IMG/VR virus record: IMGVR_UViG_3300009790_000004
Span: 1 to 64,000 of that record
Reading direction: 5' to 3' (one strand)
Source: a virus
Length of the DNA: 64,000 nt
The notes below the pieces were generated by a model, which saw only the letters and a list, made by a program, of their open reading frames with translations, was not told where the DNA came from and made no database searches. Positions 25,579 through 32,301 of the stretch are shown piece by piece; the stretch's first letter is position 1, and each line of letters opens with the position of its first letter. The position numbers and the translations under genes were made by a program.

Positions 25579-25634
25579 CGTTCAACCCATTAGGGTCGCA
25601 AGTAAGTCACGGAACGGAGCGTTCATCCCAAATT
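25579..25634 (+). promoter_or_regulatory. Probable glutamine riboswitch (downstream-peptide motif)
   Basis: CGTTC (25579-25583) pairs with GAACG (25612-25616) as P1, and ACCC (25585-25588) with GGGT (25593-25596) as P2; the joining CGCAAGTAAG matches the conserved core of the downstream-peptide/glnA glutamine aptamers. A second CGTTC (25620-25624) can pair with the same GAACG, with the loop GAG, giving an alternative hairpin that would compete with P1. It lies 55 bases or less before a short ORF, as this class typically does. Assignment is from memory of the consensus. Confidence 0.65.
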
Positions 25635-25793
25635 ATGTTTCACTTAGCAGTTATTGCTAGTACTTTAACTTGTACCGAAGCACAGCAACTTCTTGATGCT
25701 ATGAAGGAGTATAAGATTGAAGAAGAAACACGAACTGAAATGATTCAGATCGTGAAAGAAGAAACACCAAATTGTTGGGACGCACATGACTGA
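25635..25793 (+). CDS. Riboswitch-controlled small peptide (52 aa)
   Basis: The short ORF directly follows the riboswitch-like leader. It starts MFHLAVIASTLTCTEAQQLL, with a hydrophobic N-terminus and a central helical, acidic stretch (KEYKIEEETRTEMIQIVKEE), and ends NCWDAHD. Downstream peptides of glutamine riboswitches in cyanobacteria are short and poorly conserved; some are thought to act in nitrogen control. A role in adjusting host glutamine use is inference from the leader only. Confidence 0.65.
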   Translation: MFHLAVIASTLTCTEAQQLLDAMKEYKIEEETRTEMIQIVKEETPNCWDAHD

Positions 25794-25834
25794 AGGAACG
25801 GGGCCTAAAAATCCAACTACTTCAGGAGTAAAAC

Positions 25835-25978
25835 ATGGCACAAGTTACTTATCGGGGAGTCTCCTATGACTCTGCAGACTATCGCAAGATGGTTCTCGAC
25901 GAGGCACAACATAACCGTAATCACGATCTAATGTATCGTGGTATTAAGGTTAAAAGCAAGGCAATTCCTTGCAGTTGA
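25835..25978 (+). CDS. DUF4278-like small protein (47 aa)
   Basis: The sequence TYRGVSYD near the N-terminus and MYRGIKV near the C-terminus are the paired YRG boxes of DUF4278, a small domain common in cyanobacteria and their phages. The function of the family is unknown. A good ribosome site (TCAGGAG) stands before ATG 25835, and the upstream segment repeats GGAACGG from the riboswitch region. Confidence 0.75.
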   Translation: MAQVTYRGVSYDSADYRKMVLDEAQHNRNHDLMYRGIKVKSKAIPCS

Positions 25979-26004
25979 TATAACCCGTCTTACAAGTTGA
26001 TGAA

Positions 26005-26030
26005 GGAGGGGGTAAAACCCCTCTTTTTTA
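26005..26030 (+). terminator. Rho-independent terminator
   Basis: GAGGGG (26006-26011), loop GTAAAA and CCCCTC (26018-26023) are followed by a run of six T. It ends the early transcript with the riboswitch and two small genes. Confidence 0.8.
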
Positions 26031-26036
26031 TAAATT

Positions 26037-26213
26037 ATGTTAAAAGCTATGGATCGCCAAGTTTTAAAAGGCATGGTTTTAATGCTGAAACAAGTGGTAA
26101 ATGAATTGGAAGCAGAAGTTTTCTCAGATAAAGAAGCATATGTTCCAAAACAACCAACAGCAATAAAGCAAGATTATGAACTCTATGATGATGACGATGG
26201 ATATGCAGATTAG
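26037..26213 (+). CDS. Small acidic hypothetical protein (58 aa)
   Basis: The ORF starts MLKAMDRQVLKGMVLMLKQ and ends with an acidic YDDDDGYAD tail. It starts just downstream of the terminator and overlaps the following gene by 11 bases. No family recognised. Confidence 0.55.
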   Translation: MLKAMDRQVLKGMVLMLKQVVNELEAEVFSDKEAYVPKQPTAIKQDYELYDDDDGYAD

Positions 26214-26421
26214 GGAATATACTCTAAAAATCTTATTAAAGAATTTTGGTAGTACACATACAAATCGTGCTATTTACGAATGTGCTGATGACTGGTGTTC
26301 CAAACAGGTAACCACAAACGGATTAGTATCGTATTTTAAAGCGTACTACGGAAAATATGAAAGACAAGAAGGCAGCAAAGAAAATTATCAAGATAGCAAA
26401 ACAACATCCGAATCTGTATAG
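26203..26421 (+). CDS. Conserved cyanophage small protein (72 aa)
   Basis: The frame opens at 26176, but ATG 26203 (MQIREYTLKILLKNFG) is preferred since it overlaps the preceding stop. The central motif THTNRAIYECADDWCSK looks conserved; I recall similar short proteins in cyanomyoviruses. Two cysteines are present (Cys29 and Cys34 approximately). Function unknown. It overlaps the next ORF by 65 bases. Confidence 0.6.
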   Translation: MQIREYTLKILLKNFGSTHTNRAIYECADDWCSKQVTTNGLVSYFKAYYGKYERQEGSKENYQDSKTTSESV

Positions 26422-26629
26422 TCAATCTGATGTAGAGTATGCTAAAATGATGAAAAAGCGATTGAAGTATGCCAAAAAACAAAAGCGTAAAACTCATTCA
26501 GACGACCCCAGAAGCAGAGAAGATGATGGGGTACATTGCGAGAGTAAGCAATCCGAAGAATCAGGACAATCCAGAAGTAGCTGGTTTACTAAAATATTGC
26601 ATAAAGCACGGTCATTGGTCAGTTTTTGA
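26357..26629 (+). CDS. Small Lys-rich protein with an abnormal overlap into thyX (90 aa)
   Basis: The first 45 residues (KDKKAAKKIIKIAKQHPNLY, then DVEYAKMMKKRLKYAKKQKR) look like a genuine small cyanophage protein. The frame then continues for 160 bases inside thyX, producing a Ser/Arg-rich tail with no family resemblance. The natural stop near 26490 may have been lost by mutation. The N-terminal part is probably real; the tail is an accidental extension. Confidence 0.45.
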   Translation: MKDKKAAKKIIKIAKQHPNLYSQSDVEYAKMMKKRLKYAKKQKRKTHSDDPRSREDDGVHCESKQSEESGQSRSSWFTKILHKARSLVSF

Positions 26630-27113
26630 GCAAGCATATATGACGGTAGAGATCGAGACCACTAGAGGTCTTGCTGCTCAGATATTGCGTCATAGATCAT
26701 TCACTTTTCAAGAGTTTAGTCAGAGATATGCTAATACGAATGATTTGGGAGATATTCCTCTTCCAGAACTTCGTCGTCAGGATCTTAAGAATCGTCAGAA
26801 TTCAATTGATGATATTCCTGAGAAAACTCAAAAAGATCTTGAACTTAATATTAAAAAGCATTTTTATGCAGCAAAAGATTTATATAACGAATTAATTCGT
26901 CAAGGAATCGCCAAGGAGTGTGCTCGTTTTGTTCTACCCTTAGCAACCCCTACGAAACTCTATATGACTGGTTCCTGTCGCTCCTGGGTGCATTATATCG
27001 AACTTAGAAGTGGACATGGCACTCAAAAGGAGCATATGGATATTGCAAATGGGTGTAAAGAGGTATTTTCTCAAGAATTTCCTATCGTTTCTGAAGCATT
27101 AGGTTGGTCATGA
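26469..27113 (+). CDS. thyX: FAD-dependent thymidylate synthase
   Basis: ThyX makes dTMP from dUMP using methylene-THF, FAD and NADPH. The signature RHRSFTFQEFSQRY (residues 74-87) matches RHRxxSxNExSxRY with Gln in place of the usual Asn. The C-terminal GSCRSWVHYIELRS segment holds the dUMP-binding arginines. The length of 214 residues is normal. It is a DNA-precursor gene in the middle region; its end overlaps the next gene by ATGA. Confidence 0.95.
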   Translation: MPKNKSVKLIQTTPEAEKMMGYIARVSNPKNQDNPEVAGLLKYCIKHGHWSVFEQAYMTVEIETTRGLAAQILRHRSFTFQEFSQRYANTNDLGDIPLPELRRQDLKNRQNSIDDIPEKTQKDLELNIKKHFYAAKDLYNELIRQGIAKECARFVLPLATPTKLYMTGSCRSWVHYIELRSGHGTQKEHMDIANGCKEVFSQEFPIVSEALGWS

Positions 27114-27766
27114 CGAGAGGAATTCGTTTTGTTAGTGAACCTCCAGAAACGGTCTTTGCACCAGTATGGGATTATAGTATTGCAATAAAATCAACTAATA
27201 TTAATACAGAGGATCTTGCTAAGATTATCTTAGAAAAAGAGAAAGAAATTAAAGAAAAGTATCCAAATGATTGGGAGAATTATGATGATGGAGATACTGG
27301 ATTAGGTGCAGACAGTTTAACTGCTAGATTTAAACATTTTAATGTGCTAAAATGGCAGGAAATTCCAATAGTAGAATTACATCAAGAAATTCGTGTTTTT
27401 CATGATGAATATTTTGCACAGGTAATTGGTTCTGAACCACCACCATTAAAAGTAAGATGTTGGGCAAATGTAATGCGTAAAGGTCAACAGATCAAAAAGC
27501 ATGCACATGCAACTCATCCACATACATATCTTGGTGGACACTTTTGTGTAACTGCTGATAACACTTCAACTGCTTATATGCATCCATATAATCATGAAGA
27601 TTATCTTGTAGAGAATAAACCTGGAGAACTTACATTGTTCCCTAATTATTTGTCGCATTATACAACTGTTCACGAATCAGATAATCCTAGAATCAGTATT
27701 GCATTTGATCTAGTAACTTATGAGAACTTGACTCATGTTGATGATGACAATCTTGTCAAACTCTAA
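27110..27766 (+). CDS. 2OG-Fe(II) oxygenase-like protein
   Basis: The 218 residues carry HAHATHPHTYLGGHFCV (His131/133/136/138 region), a CVTADNTSTAYMHP strand region, FPNYLSHYT (His183) and PRISIAFDLV (Arg194). This is the layout of the TIGR02466-type family seen elsewhere in the window. ATG 27110 is chosen because it overlaps the thyX stop as ATGA; a TTG six bases upstream is less likely. Confidence 0.75.
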   Translation: MTRGIRFVSEPPETVFAPVWDYSIAIKSTNINTEDLAKIILEKEKEIKEKYPNDWENYDDGDTGLGADSLTARFKHFNVLKWQEIPIVELHQEIRVFHDEYFAQVIGSEPPPLKVRCWANVMRKGQQIKKHAHATHPHTYLGGHFCVTADNTSTAYMHPYNHEDYLVENKPGELTLFPNYLSHYTTVHESDNPRISIAFDLVTYENLTHVDDDNLVKL

Positions 27767-27769
27767 ATA
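27762..27769 (+). promoter_or_regulatory. Late promoter variant (TCTAAATA)
   Basis: It overlaps the TAA stop of the upstream oxygenase, 20 bases before the next start. Confidence 0.45.
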
Positions 27770-27788
27770 ACTACCCTTATAAACTTTT

Positions 27789-28043
27789 ATGGCTACCTAT
27801 CCTGTTGTTAACAAAGAGACTGGCGAACAAAAAGAAGTTGTGATGAGTGTTCATGACTGGACTAAATGGACAGAAGATAATCCAGACTGGCAAAGAGACT
27901 ATTCTGATCCATCAACAATGCCTGGTGTAGGAGAAGTCGGTGAGTGGAAAGATAAACTCAGGAAGAATAAACCTGGTTGGAATGAGATCTTAGGAAGAGC
28001 TCAAAAAACAGGTCAAAATCGCCAAAAACTAACACTCGATTGA
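27789..28043 (+). CDS. Conserved cyanophage hypothetical protein (84 aa)
   Basis: The sequence MATYPVVNKETGEQKEVVMS followed by VHDWTKWTEDNPDWQRDYSD has the layout of the FmdB-like zinc-ribbon regulators next to phoH in cyanophages, but no cysteine pairs remain, so no zinc site is seen. The C-terminus GWNEILGRAQKTGQNRQK is basic. It abuts phoH and is probably co-transcribed with it. Confidence 0.65.
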   Translation: MATYPVVNKETGEQKEVVMSVHDWTKWTEDNPDWQRDYSDPSTMPGVGEVGEWKDKLRKNKPGWNEILGRAQKTGQNRQKLTLD

Positions 28044-28044
28044 T

Positions 28045-28809
28045 ATGCCAGTAAAAAGAACTCGTAAGAAAAAGACAGGAGATGCAGTCGGTGCTGGTTT
28101 GACTGCAAAACAGATGAGAAGGAAAAAACCTATCAATAATGATTTTTTGGTAGATATTAAACCTCTAACTCCTAATCAAGAAACACTTTTCAATGATTAT
28201 GCTAGAGGTAAGAATATTTTTACATATGGTGCAGCAGGAACTGGTAAAACCTTTATTGTTCTTTACAATGCAATTAAGGATGTTTTAAGCGAAATTACAC
28301 CATATACCAAAGTTTATATTGTTCGTAGTCTTGTTGCTACTAGGGAAATAGGATTTCTTCCTGGTGATCATGAAGATAAGTCGTTCCTTTATCAGATTCC
28401 TTATAAGAATATGGTAAAGTATATGTTTGAGATGCCTACAGATACAGATTTTGAAATGCTGTATGGAAATCTTAAACAACAAGAGACTATTTCTTTCTGG
28501 TCTACTTCATTCCTTAGAGGAACTACCTTTGATGATGCTATTATAATCATCGATGAGTGCCAAAACTTGAATTTTCACGAATTAGATAGTATAATAACAA
28601 GAGTTGGTGAAAATTGCAGAATTCATTTCTGTGGTGATGCCAATCAAACTGATCTGATTAAGCAGAATGAAAAAAATGGAATCCTTGATTTCATGAAAAT
28701 TCTCGAACAGATGGAATCCTTCTCTATGATCGAATTTGATGTTGATGACATTGTTCGTTCTGGTCTGTGTAAGGAGTATTTGAAGACTAAATTAGCACTT
28801 GGTATGTAA
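28045..28809 (+). CDS. phoH: PhoH-like ATPase
   Basis: The 254-residue P-loop ATPase has Walker A GAAGTGKT (62-69) and Walker B IIIIDECQN (Asp170, Glu171). It also has the PhoH-typical LTPNQETLF, REIGFLPGDHEDK and HFCGDANQTDL motifs. The N-terminus is basic. PhoH is common in marine phages; although named after the phosphate regulon, its role in infection is not settled. It is followed by a nuclease in a 1-base overlap. Confidence 0.95.
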   Translation: MPVKRTRKKKTGDAVGAGLTAKQMRRKKPINNDFLVDIKPLTPNQETLFNDYARGKNIFTYGAAGTGKTFIVLYNAIKDVLSEITPYTKVYIVRSLVATREIGFLPGDHEDKSFLYQIPYKNMVKYMFEMPTDTDFEMLYGNLKQQETISFWSTSFLRGTTFDDAIIIIDECQNLNFHELDSIITRVGENCRIHFCGDANQTDLIKQNEKNGILDFMKILEQMESFSMIEFDVDDIVRSGLCKEYLKTKLALGM

Positions 28810-29486
28810 TGTTTAATCATGTTGATGTGAAACTTTCTCCTTTGGAGAGAGAAACTATAGATGGTGTTCGCTTTTATCAGGTTCCTGATGAAGAAGAACT
28901 ATTAAAATTGGTTTCTATCACTTCAGTGACTTCGTTCTATAATAGAGCAAAGTTTGCTGCTTGGAGGAAGAAAATTGGTGAAGAAAAAGCTAACGAGATT
29001 ACTGCAAAAGCAACCTCTCGTGGTACTGATATGCATACTCTTACAGAGCATTATCTGAAAAATGAAGAACTTCCTGAAGTTCAACCATTATCAGATTTTC
29101 TTTTTAAAATTGCTAAACCAGAACTTAACAAGATTGATAACATTCATGCATTAGAAGGTGCTCTTTATAGTAAGGAATTGGGTGTTGCTGGTACGGTAGA
29201 CTGTATTGGTGAATATGAAGGAGAATTAGCAGTTATTGACTTTAAGACTTCTAAAGCACCTAAACCAAGAAAATGGATTGATGGATACTTTGTACAAGCA
29301 ATGGCATATGCTGCTATGTATTTTGAGTTGACTGGCACAATTGCTAAAAAACTTGTTATAATAATGGCATGTGAAGATGGAACATGTAAAGTTTACACAG
29401 AGCGTAATAAGAAAAAATATATGAAATTACTCGTACATTACATTAGAAACTTTTTGGACTTTCAAATAGACTTAAATGGAAAATGA
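28809..29486 (+). CDS. PD-(D/E)XK exonuclease (MGME1/RecB-like)
   Basis: The 225 residues show RGTDMHTLTE (His76), ALEGALYS (Glu116), GTVDCIG (Asp131), IDFKTSK (Asp144, Lys146) and a QAMAYAAMY helix. These are the elements of the RecB/Cas4/MGME1 nuclease group. It probably trims or recombines DNA during replication. It overlaps the next gene (gp33) by 11 bases. Confidence 0.85.
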   Translation: MFNHVDVKLSPLERETIDGVRFYQVPDEEELLKLVSITSVTSFYNRAKFAAWRKKIGEEKANEITAKATSRGTDMHTLTEHYLKNEELPEVQPLSDFLFKIAKPELNKIDNIHALEGALYSKELGVAGTVDCIGEYEGELAVIDFKTSKAPKPRKWIDGYFVQAMAYAAMYFELTGTIAKKLVIIMACEDGTCKVYTERNKKKYMKLLVHYIRNFLDFQIDLNGK

Positions 29487-29730
29487 ATTAACCAAAGCAT
29501 TAGATAAAAAATTCATGAATGCTGCCAAATTTTCTCTTGAAGTGGAGAAAATTGTATTGGAAGAAAAAGTGAATTACATCGATGCCATTGTTCTATTTTG
29601 TGATAAAAATAGTATTGAAGTTGACTCTGTTACGAAGTTGATTTCTAAACCTTTAAAGGAAAAATTAAAGGCAGATGCTATCAATTTAAATTTCATGAAA
29701 AAGACCACTCGTGCCAAGCTTCCCTTATAA
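29476..29730 (+). CDS. gp33: Late-transcription accessory protein gp33-like
   Basis: This 84-residue small helical protein has the gp33-like ending VTKLISKPLKEKLKADAINL, then the tail KTTRAKLPL, and a central KVNYIDAIVLFCDKN. T4 gp33 binds the RNA polymerase flap and links late transcription to the sliding clamp. It sits next to the nuclease and gp32 as in other cyanomyoviruses. Short, but the pattern is characteristic. Confidence 0.78.
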   Translation: MENELTKALDKKFMNAAKFSLEVEKIVLEEKVNYIDAIVLFCDKNSIEVDSVTKLISKPLKEKLKADAINLNFMKKTTRAKLPL

Positions 29731-29733
29731 ATA
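29726..29733 (+). promoter_or_regulatory. Late promoter (TATAAATA)
   Basis: Perfect T4-type late box overlapping the TAA stop of gp33, 20 bases before the DUF1825 gene. Confidence 0.7.
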
Positions 29734-29752
29734 CTAGTATCTAGGAGGAATT

Positions 29753-30082
29753 ATGTCTGATTTCTTTGAATCTGAACAAGTTCAGGAATCCATAAAAGAG
29801 ATCAATAAAATGCAAGAAAGGATTTATTCCAAAGTCTTTGCATTTCAAACATTATCTCATGAAGAGAAAATGAGGCATGTTGATGAATTGGAAGTCCTTT
29901 TAGAAAAACAAAGAAATTTCTATATGAGATTAAAGCTTTCTGATGATCCTCGTGCTAAAGATATGATGGAGCAGATCCATCAATCTGCTCAGTTGATAGG
30001 ATTCCCTAAGGATTCATCACCTGATGTTTTGTTTGAGAATATGCAGAAAACTTTACAAAATCTTCGCAAGAATTTTGCTTGA
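29753..30082 (+). CDS. DUF1825-like protein
   Basis: The 109 residues begin DFFESEQVQESIKEINKMQ, contain MRHVDELEVLLEKQRNFYMR and LSDDPRAKDM, and end with FENMQKTLQNLRK. This matches the layout of DUF1825, a small helical family of cyanobacteria and cyanophages with no known function. The ribosome site AGGAGG stands close before the start. The -35 of the next promoter overlaps its stop codon. Confidence 0.82.
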   Translation: MSDFFESEQVQESIKEINKMQERIYSKVFAFQTLSHEEKMRHVDELEVLLEKQRNFYMRLKLSDDPRAKDMMEQIHQSAQLIGFPKDSSPDVLFENMQKTLQNLRKNFA

Positions 30083-30107
30083 CATGGGAGCACTGTCGCC
30101 CTATAAT
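30079..30107 (+). promoter_or_regulatory. Consensus sigma-70 promoter of gene 32
   Basis: TTGACA (30079-30084), a 17-base spacer and TATAAT (30102-30107): a perfect 12 of 12 match. The start near 30114 gives a 35-base leader before gp32. Confidence 0.88.
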
Positions 30108-30148
30108 AGACCAGTACAAAAGCCAAATCTAAACACAAGGCCAAATCT

Positions 30149-31036
30149 ATGTCTTTTGCATCATTAAAAAAACAGTCCTCTCTTGGATCTCTAACCGCAA
30201 AGTTGGTTAAAGAAGTAGAGAAGACTAATAAAGCAGGTAACGGAGCCGATGAGCGTCTCTGGAAACCTGAAGTAGATAAAGCAGGTAACGGTTACGCAGT
30301 AATTCGTTTTCTTCCTGCACCAGATAAGGAAGATCTTCCTTGGGCAAAGCTTTATTCACATGCCTTCCAAGGACCAGGTGGATGGTACATTGAAAATTCT
30401 TTAACTACTGTTGGTGGTAAAGATCCTGTTTCAGAGTACAATACTGAATTGTGGAATTCTGGTTCTGACGCTAACAAGCAGATTGCTCGTAATCAAAAGC
30501 GTAAGTTATCATATTACACTAACATCTATGTCGTAAAGGATCCTGCTAATCCAGACAATGAAGGAAAAGTATTCCTTTATAAGTTTGGTAAGAAGATCTT
30601 TGATAAGATCATGGCAGCAATGCAACCTGAGTTTGAGGATGAGAGTCCAATTAACCCATTTGACTTCTGGCAAGGTGCTAACTTCAAAGTTAAGATAAAG
30701 AAAGTTGCAGGATATTGGAACTATGATAGTTCTGAGTTTGCTGCTGTTTCTCCTCTTCTTGATGATGATAAAGCATTAGAAGATCTTTGGAAGAAGGAAT
30801 ACTCACTTGCTGAGATTACTGATGCTTCCCAGTTCAAGTCATATGATGATCTCAAAAAGAGGTTTGATTATGTTCTTGGTAATAGGAAGACAAGTGTAAG
30901 TCAAGCATTTGATGAAGATGCTGCGAATGAAGAAGTAACACCAGAGAAAGCATTTGCAAATGTATCTGCAGGATCGGGTGAATCTAGTGAAGGAGATGAG
31001 ACTCTTTCGTACTTCCAGCGTTTAGCTGAAGAGTAA
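30149..31036 (+). CDS. gp32: Single-stranded DNA-binding protein gp32
   Basis: The 295 residues contain the N-terminal basic cooperativity region (SFASLKKQSSLGSLTAKLVK), the OB-fold with AVIRFLPAPDKEDLPW, and YYTNIYVVKDPANPDNEGKV leading into FLYKFGKKIFDKI, which is close to T4 gp32. The C-terminus is acidic. The Cys/His zinc site of T4 gp32 is absent, as in other cyanophage gp32s that I know. It coats ssDNA in replication, recombination and repair. It has its own consensus promoter and terminator. Confidence 0.95.
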   Translation: MSFASLKKQSSLGSLTAKLVKEVEKTNKAGNGADERLWKPEVDKAGNGYAVIRFLPAPDKEDLPWAKLYSHAFQGPGGWYIENSLTTVGGKDPVSEYNTELWNSGSDANKQIARNQKRKLSYYTNIYVVKDPANPDNEGKVFLYKFGKKIFDKIMAAMQPEFEDESPINPFDFWQGANFKVKIKKVAGYWNYDSSEFAAVSPLLDDDKALEDLWKKEYSLAEITDASQFKSYDDLKKRFDYVLGNRKTSVSQAFDEDAANEEVTPEKAFANVSAGSGESSEGDETLSYFQRLAEE

Positions 31037-31038
31037 CA

Positions 31039-31046
31039 TATAAATA
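31039..31046 (+). promoter_or_regulatory. Late promoter (TATAAATA) abutting the gp32 terminator
   Basis: Perfect late box located just before the hairpin. Late transcripts would start near 31052, inside the stem, and so would not form the terminator. It serves the genes from 31095. Confidence 0.65.
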
Positions 31047-31075
31047 AAGGAGAGGTTCATCCTCTCCTTTTTTGT
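31047..31075 (+). terminator. Rho-independent terminator after gp32
   Basis: AAGGAGAGG pairs with CCTCTCCTT around a short loop, followed by a T-run. It ends the gp32 transcript. Confidence 0.85.
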
Positions 31076-31094
31076 TTTTCATAAAATTAATTAA

Positions 31095-31253
31095 ATGGCT
31101 TATTCAGCAAATAGGTATGCAGTAACCTTTAATTTGGGATCTGATACCAAGAAAGTAGAAATGTATGCGGAAGATGATACGAAGGCAAGAACTAGAACCC
31201 TTCAAAATTTTCCAGATGCAACAAGTATTGTAGTATCTTCTCTATCTGACTAA
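31095..31253 (+). CDS. Small hypothetical protein (52 aa)
   Basis: This short ORF is preceded by a late promoter and starts MAYSANRYAVTFNLGSDTKK, ending SIVVSSLSD. It has a beta-type composition and ends two bases before the next gene. Its association with the late promoter suggests a virion or assembly protein. Confidence 0.6.
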   Translation: MAYSANRYAVTFNLGSDTKKVEMYAEDDTKARTRTLQNFPDATSIVVSSLSD

Positions 31254-31255
31254 TC

Positions 31256-31660
31256 ATGGCAAGAGATAAGGTCATTGTCTACAATGGATCTGATGGATTT
31301 TGTCGTGTAGTCATTCCATCAGAACAATGCGTTCTGTCTGATGAGGACATTATTGCTAAGGATATCAGTGCTAGTGAGTATTCGCTGGTAGATAATAGTG
31401 CTTTGCCTTCAAAATCATGGCGAAATGCTTGGAAATATAACCATAGTTCAAAAGCAGTCGAAGTAGATATTGCATCTGCTAAGACTTTATGCCAAGATGA
31501 ATTAGAGAGAAGATATTTAGATCTTAAGAAGGAAAATGCAGATATCCAGTCAATAGCAGACATGAAGGGAGAAAGTGCTTCCCTCAAGTCCAATCCTGCT
31601 GTTCCTTATTCTAGTATTACTTCAGCGACTACAGTTACTCAATTAGAAGCATTACTCTAA
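31256..31660 (+). CDS. Possible tail-fibre assembly-type protein (134 aa)
   Basis: The protein has an N-terminal beta region, then KSWRNAWKYNHSSKAVEVDI leading into ASAKTLCQDELERRYLDL. That RNAW...VEVDxxxA layout occurs in several cyanophage tail-associated small proteins and in tail fibre assembly chaperones. The 3' end overlaps the convergent gp53 gene by 4 bases. The functional call is weak. Confidence 0.5.
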   Translation: MARDKVIVYNGSDGFCRVVIPSEQCVLSDEDIIAKDISASEYSLVDNSALPSKSWRNAWKYNHSSKAVEVDIASAKTLCQDELERRYLDLKKENADIQSIADMKGESASLKSNPAVPYSSITSATTVTQLEALL

Positions 31661-32301
31661 GCAATATTACTTGATGCCATCTTACCAGTTTTAGTATTAT
31701 ACTGGGAAGATTTCTGATATTGCATAATTCTTTTAGTGTCATTTACGAGTGTTGATAGGTATTCTCTTTTGATTACCTTGATCGCTCGTTTTTCATTGTT
31801 CTTTCTTGTTTCTACTAACCAATTACTTACAGCAACAGTTGGATTAAGTGTTAGTCCAAAATTATCTGGGTCTGGTATAGTGAAATCTGAATCTACTACT
31901 AATTTACCAGGTAATATTAACTTACCATCACTATTTTTAACTTCTTTAGTTTCATAGTGATGAACTGCATTTAAATTTTCTCCATATTTTTCATCAGAAA
32001 TATCCCATAGAAGACCCTCGGATATTGGCCATTGATCTTCTACATTAATAATATTAGCAGATAATAGAACTACCCAGTCATATTTTGGACTCTTGTATAA
32101 TACTTCTGCTACTGTATCAGGTCTTTCACCATCTTCTATTACATATTCATTAAAATTCATAGCAAACTGAAATATATCACTTTTCAGTCTTATTCTTTTG
32201 AATATATTTTTAACCTCAACATATTGATTCCTCTGTCCACCTTCTTTTAGTGGATTGAGGTATTTAAAGTTAGGTAATAGATTGAAGTAAGCTACTGACA
32301 T
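31657..32301 (-). CDS. gp53: Baseplate wedge protein gp53
   Basis: The 214 residues contain YFNLLPNFKY, the KNIFKRIRLKSDIFQFAMNF segment and DGERPDTVAEVLYKSPKYDW followed by VVLLSANI, which are recognisable gp53/LysM-type wedge features. A C-terminal basic region follows (KRAIKVIKREYLSTL). gp53 forms part of the inner baseplate wedge. Its start overlaps the stop of gp48 by one base. Confidence 0.88.
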   Translation of the reverse strand: MSVAYFNLLPNFKYLNPLKEGGQRNQYVEVKNIFKRIRLKSDIFQFAMNFNEYVIEDGERPDTVAEVLYKSPKYDWVVLLSANIINVEDQWPISEGLLWDISDEKYGENLNAVHHYETKEVKNSDGKLILPGKLVVDSDFTIPDPDNFGLTLNPTVAVSNWLVETRKNNEKRAIKVIKREYLSTLVNDTKRIMQYQKSSQYNTKTGKMASSNIA

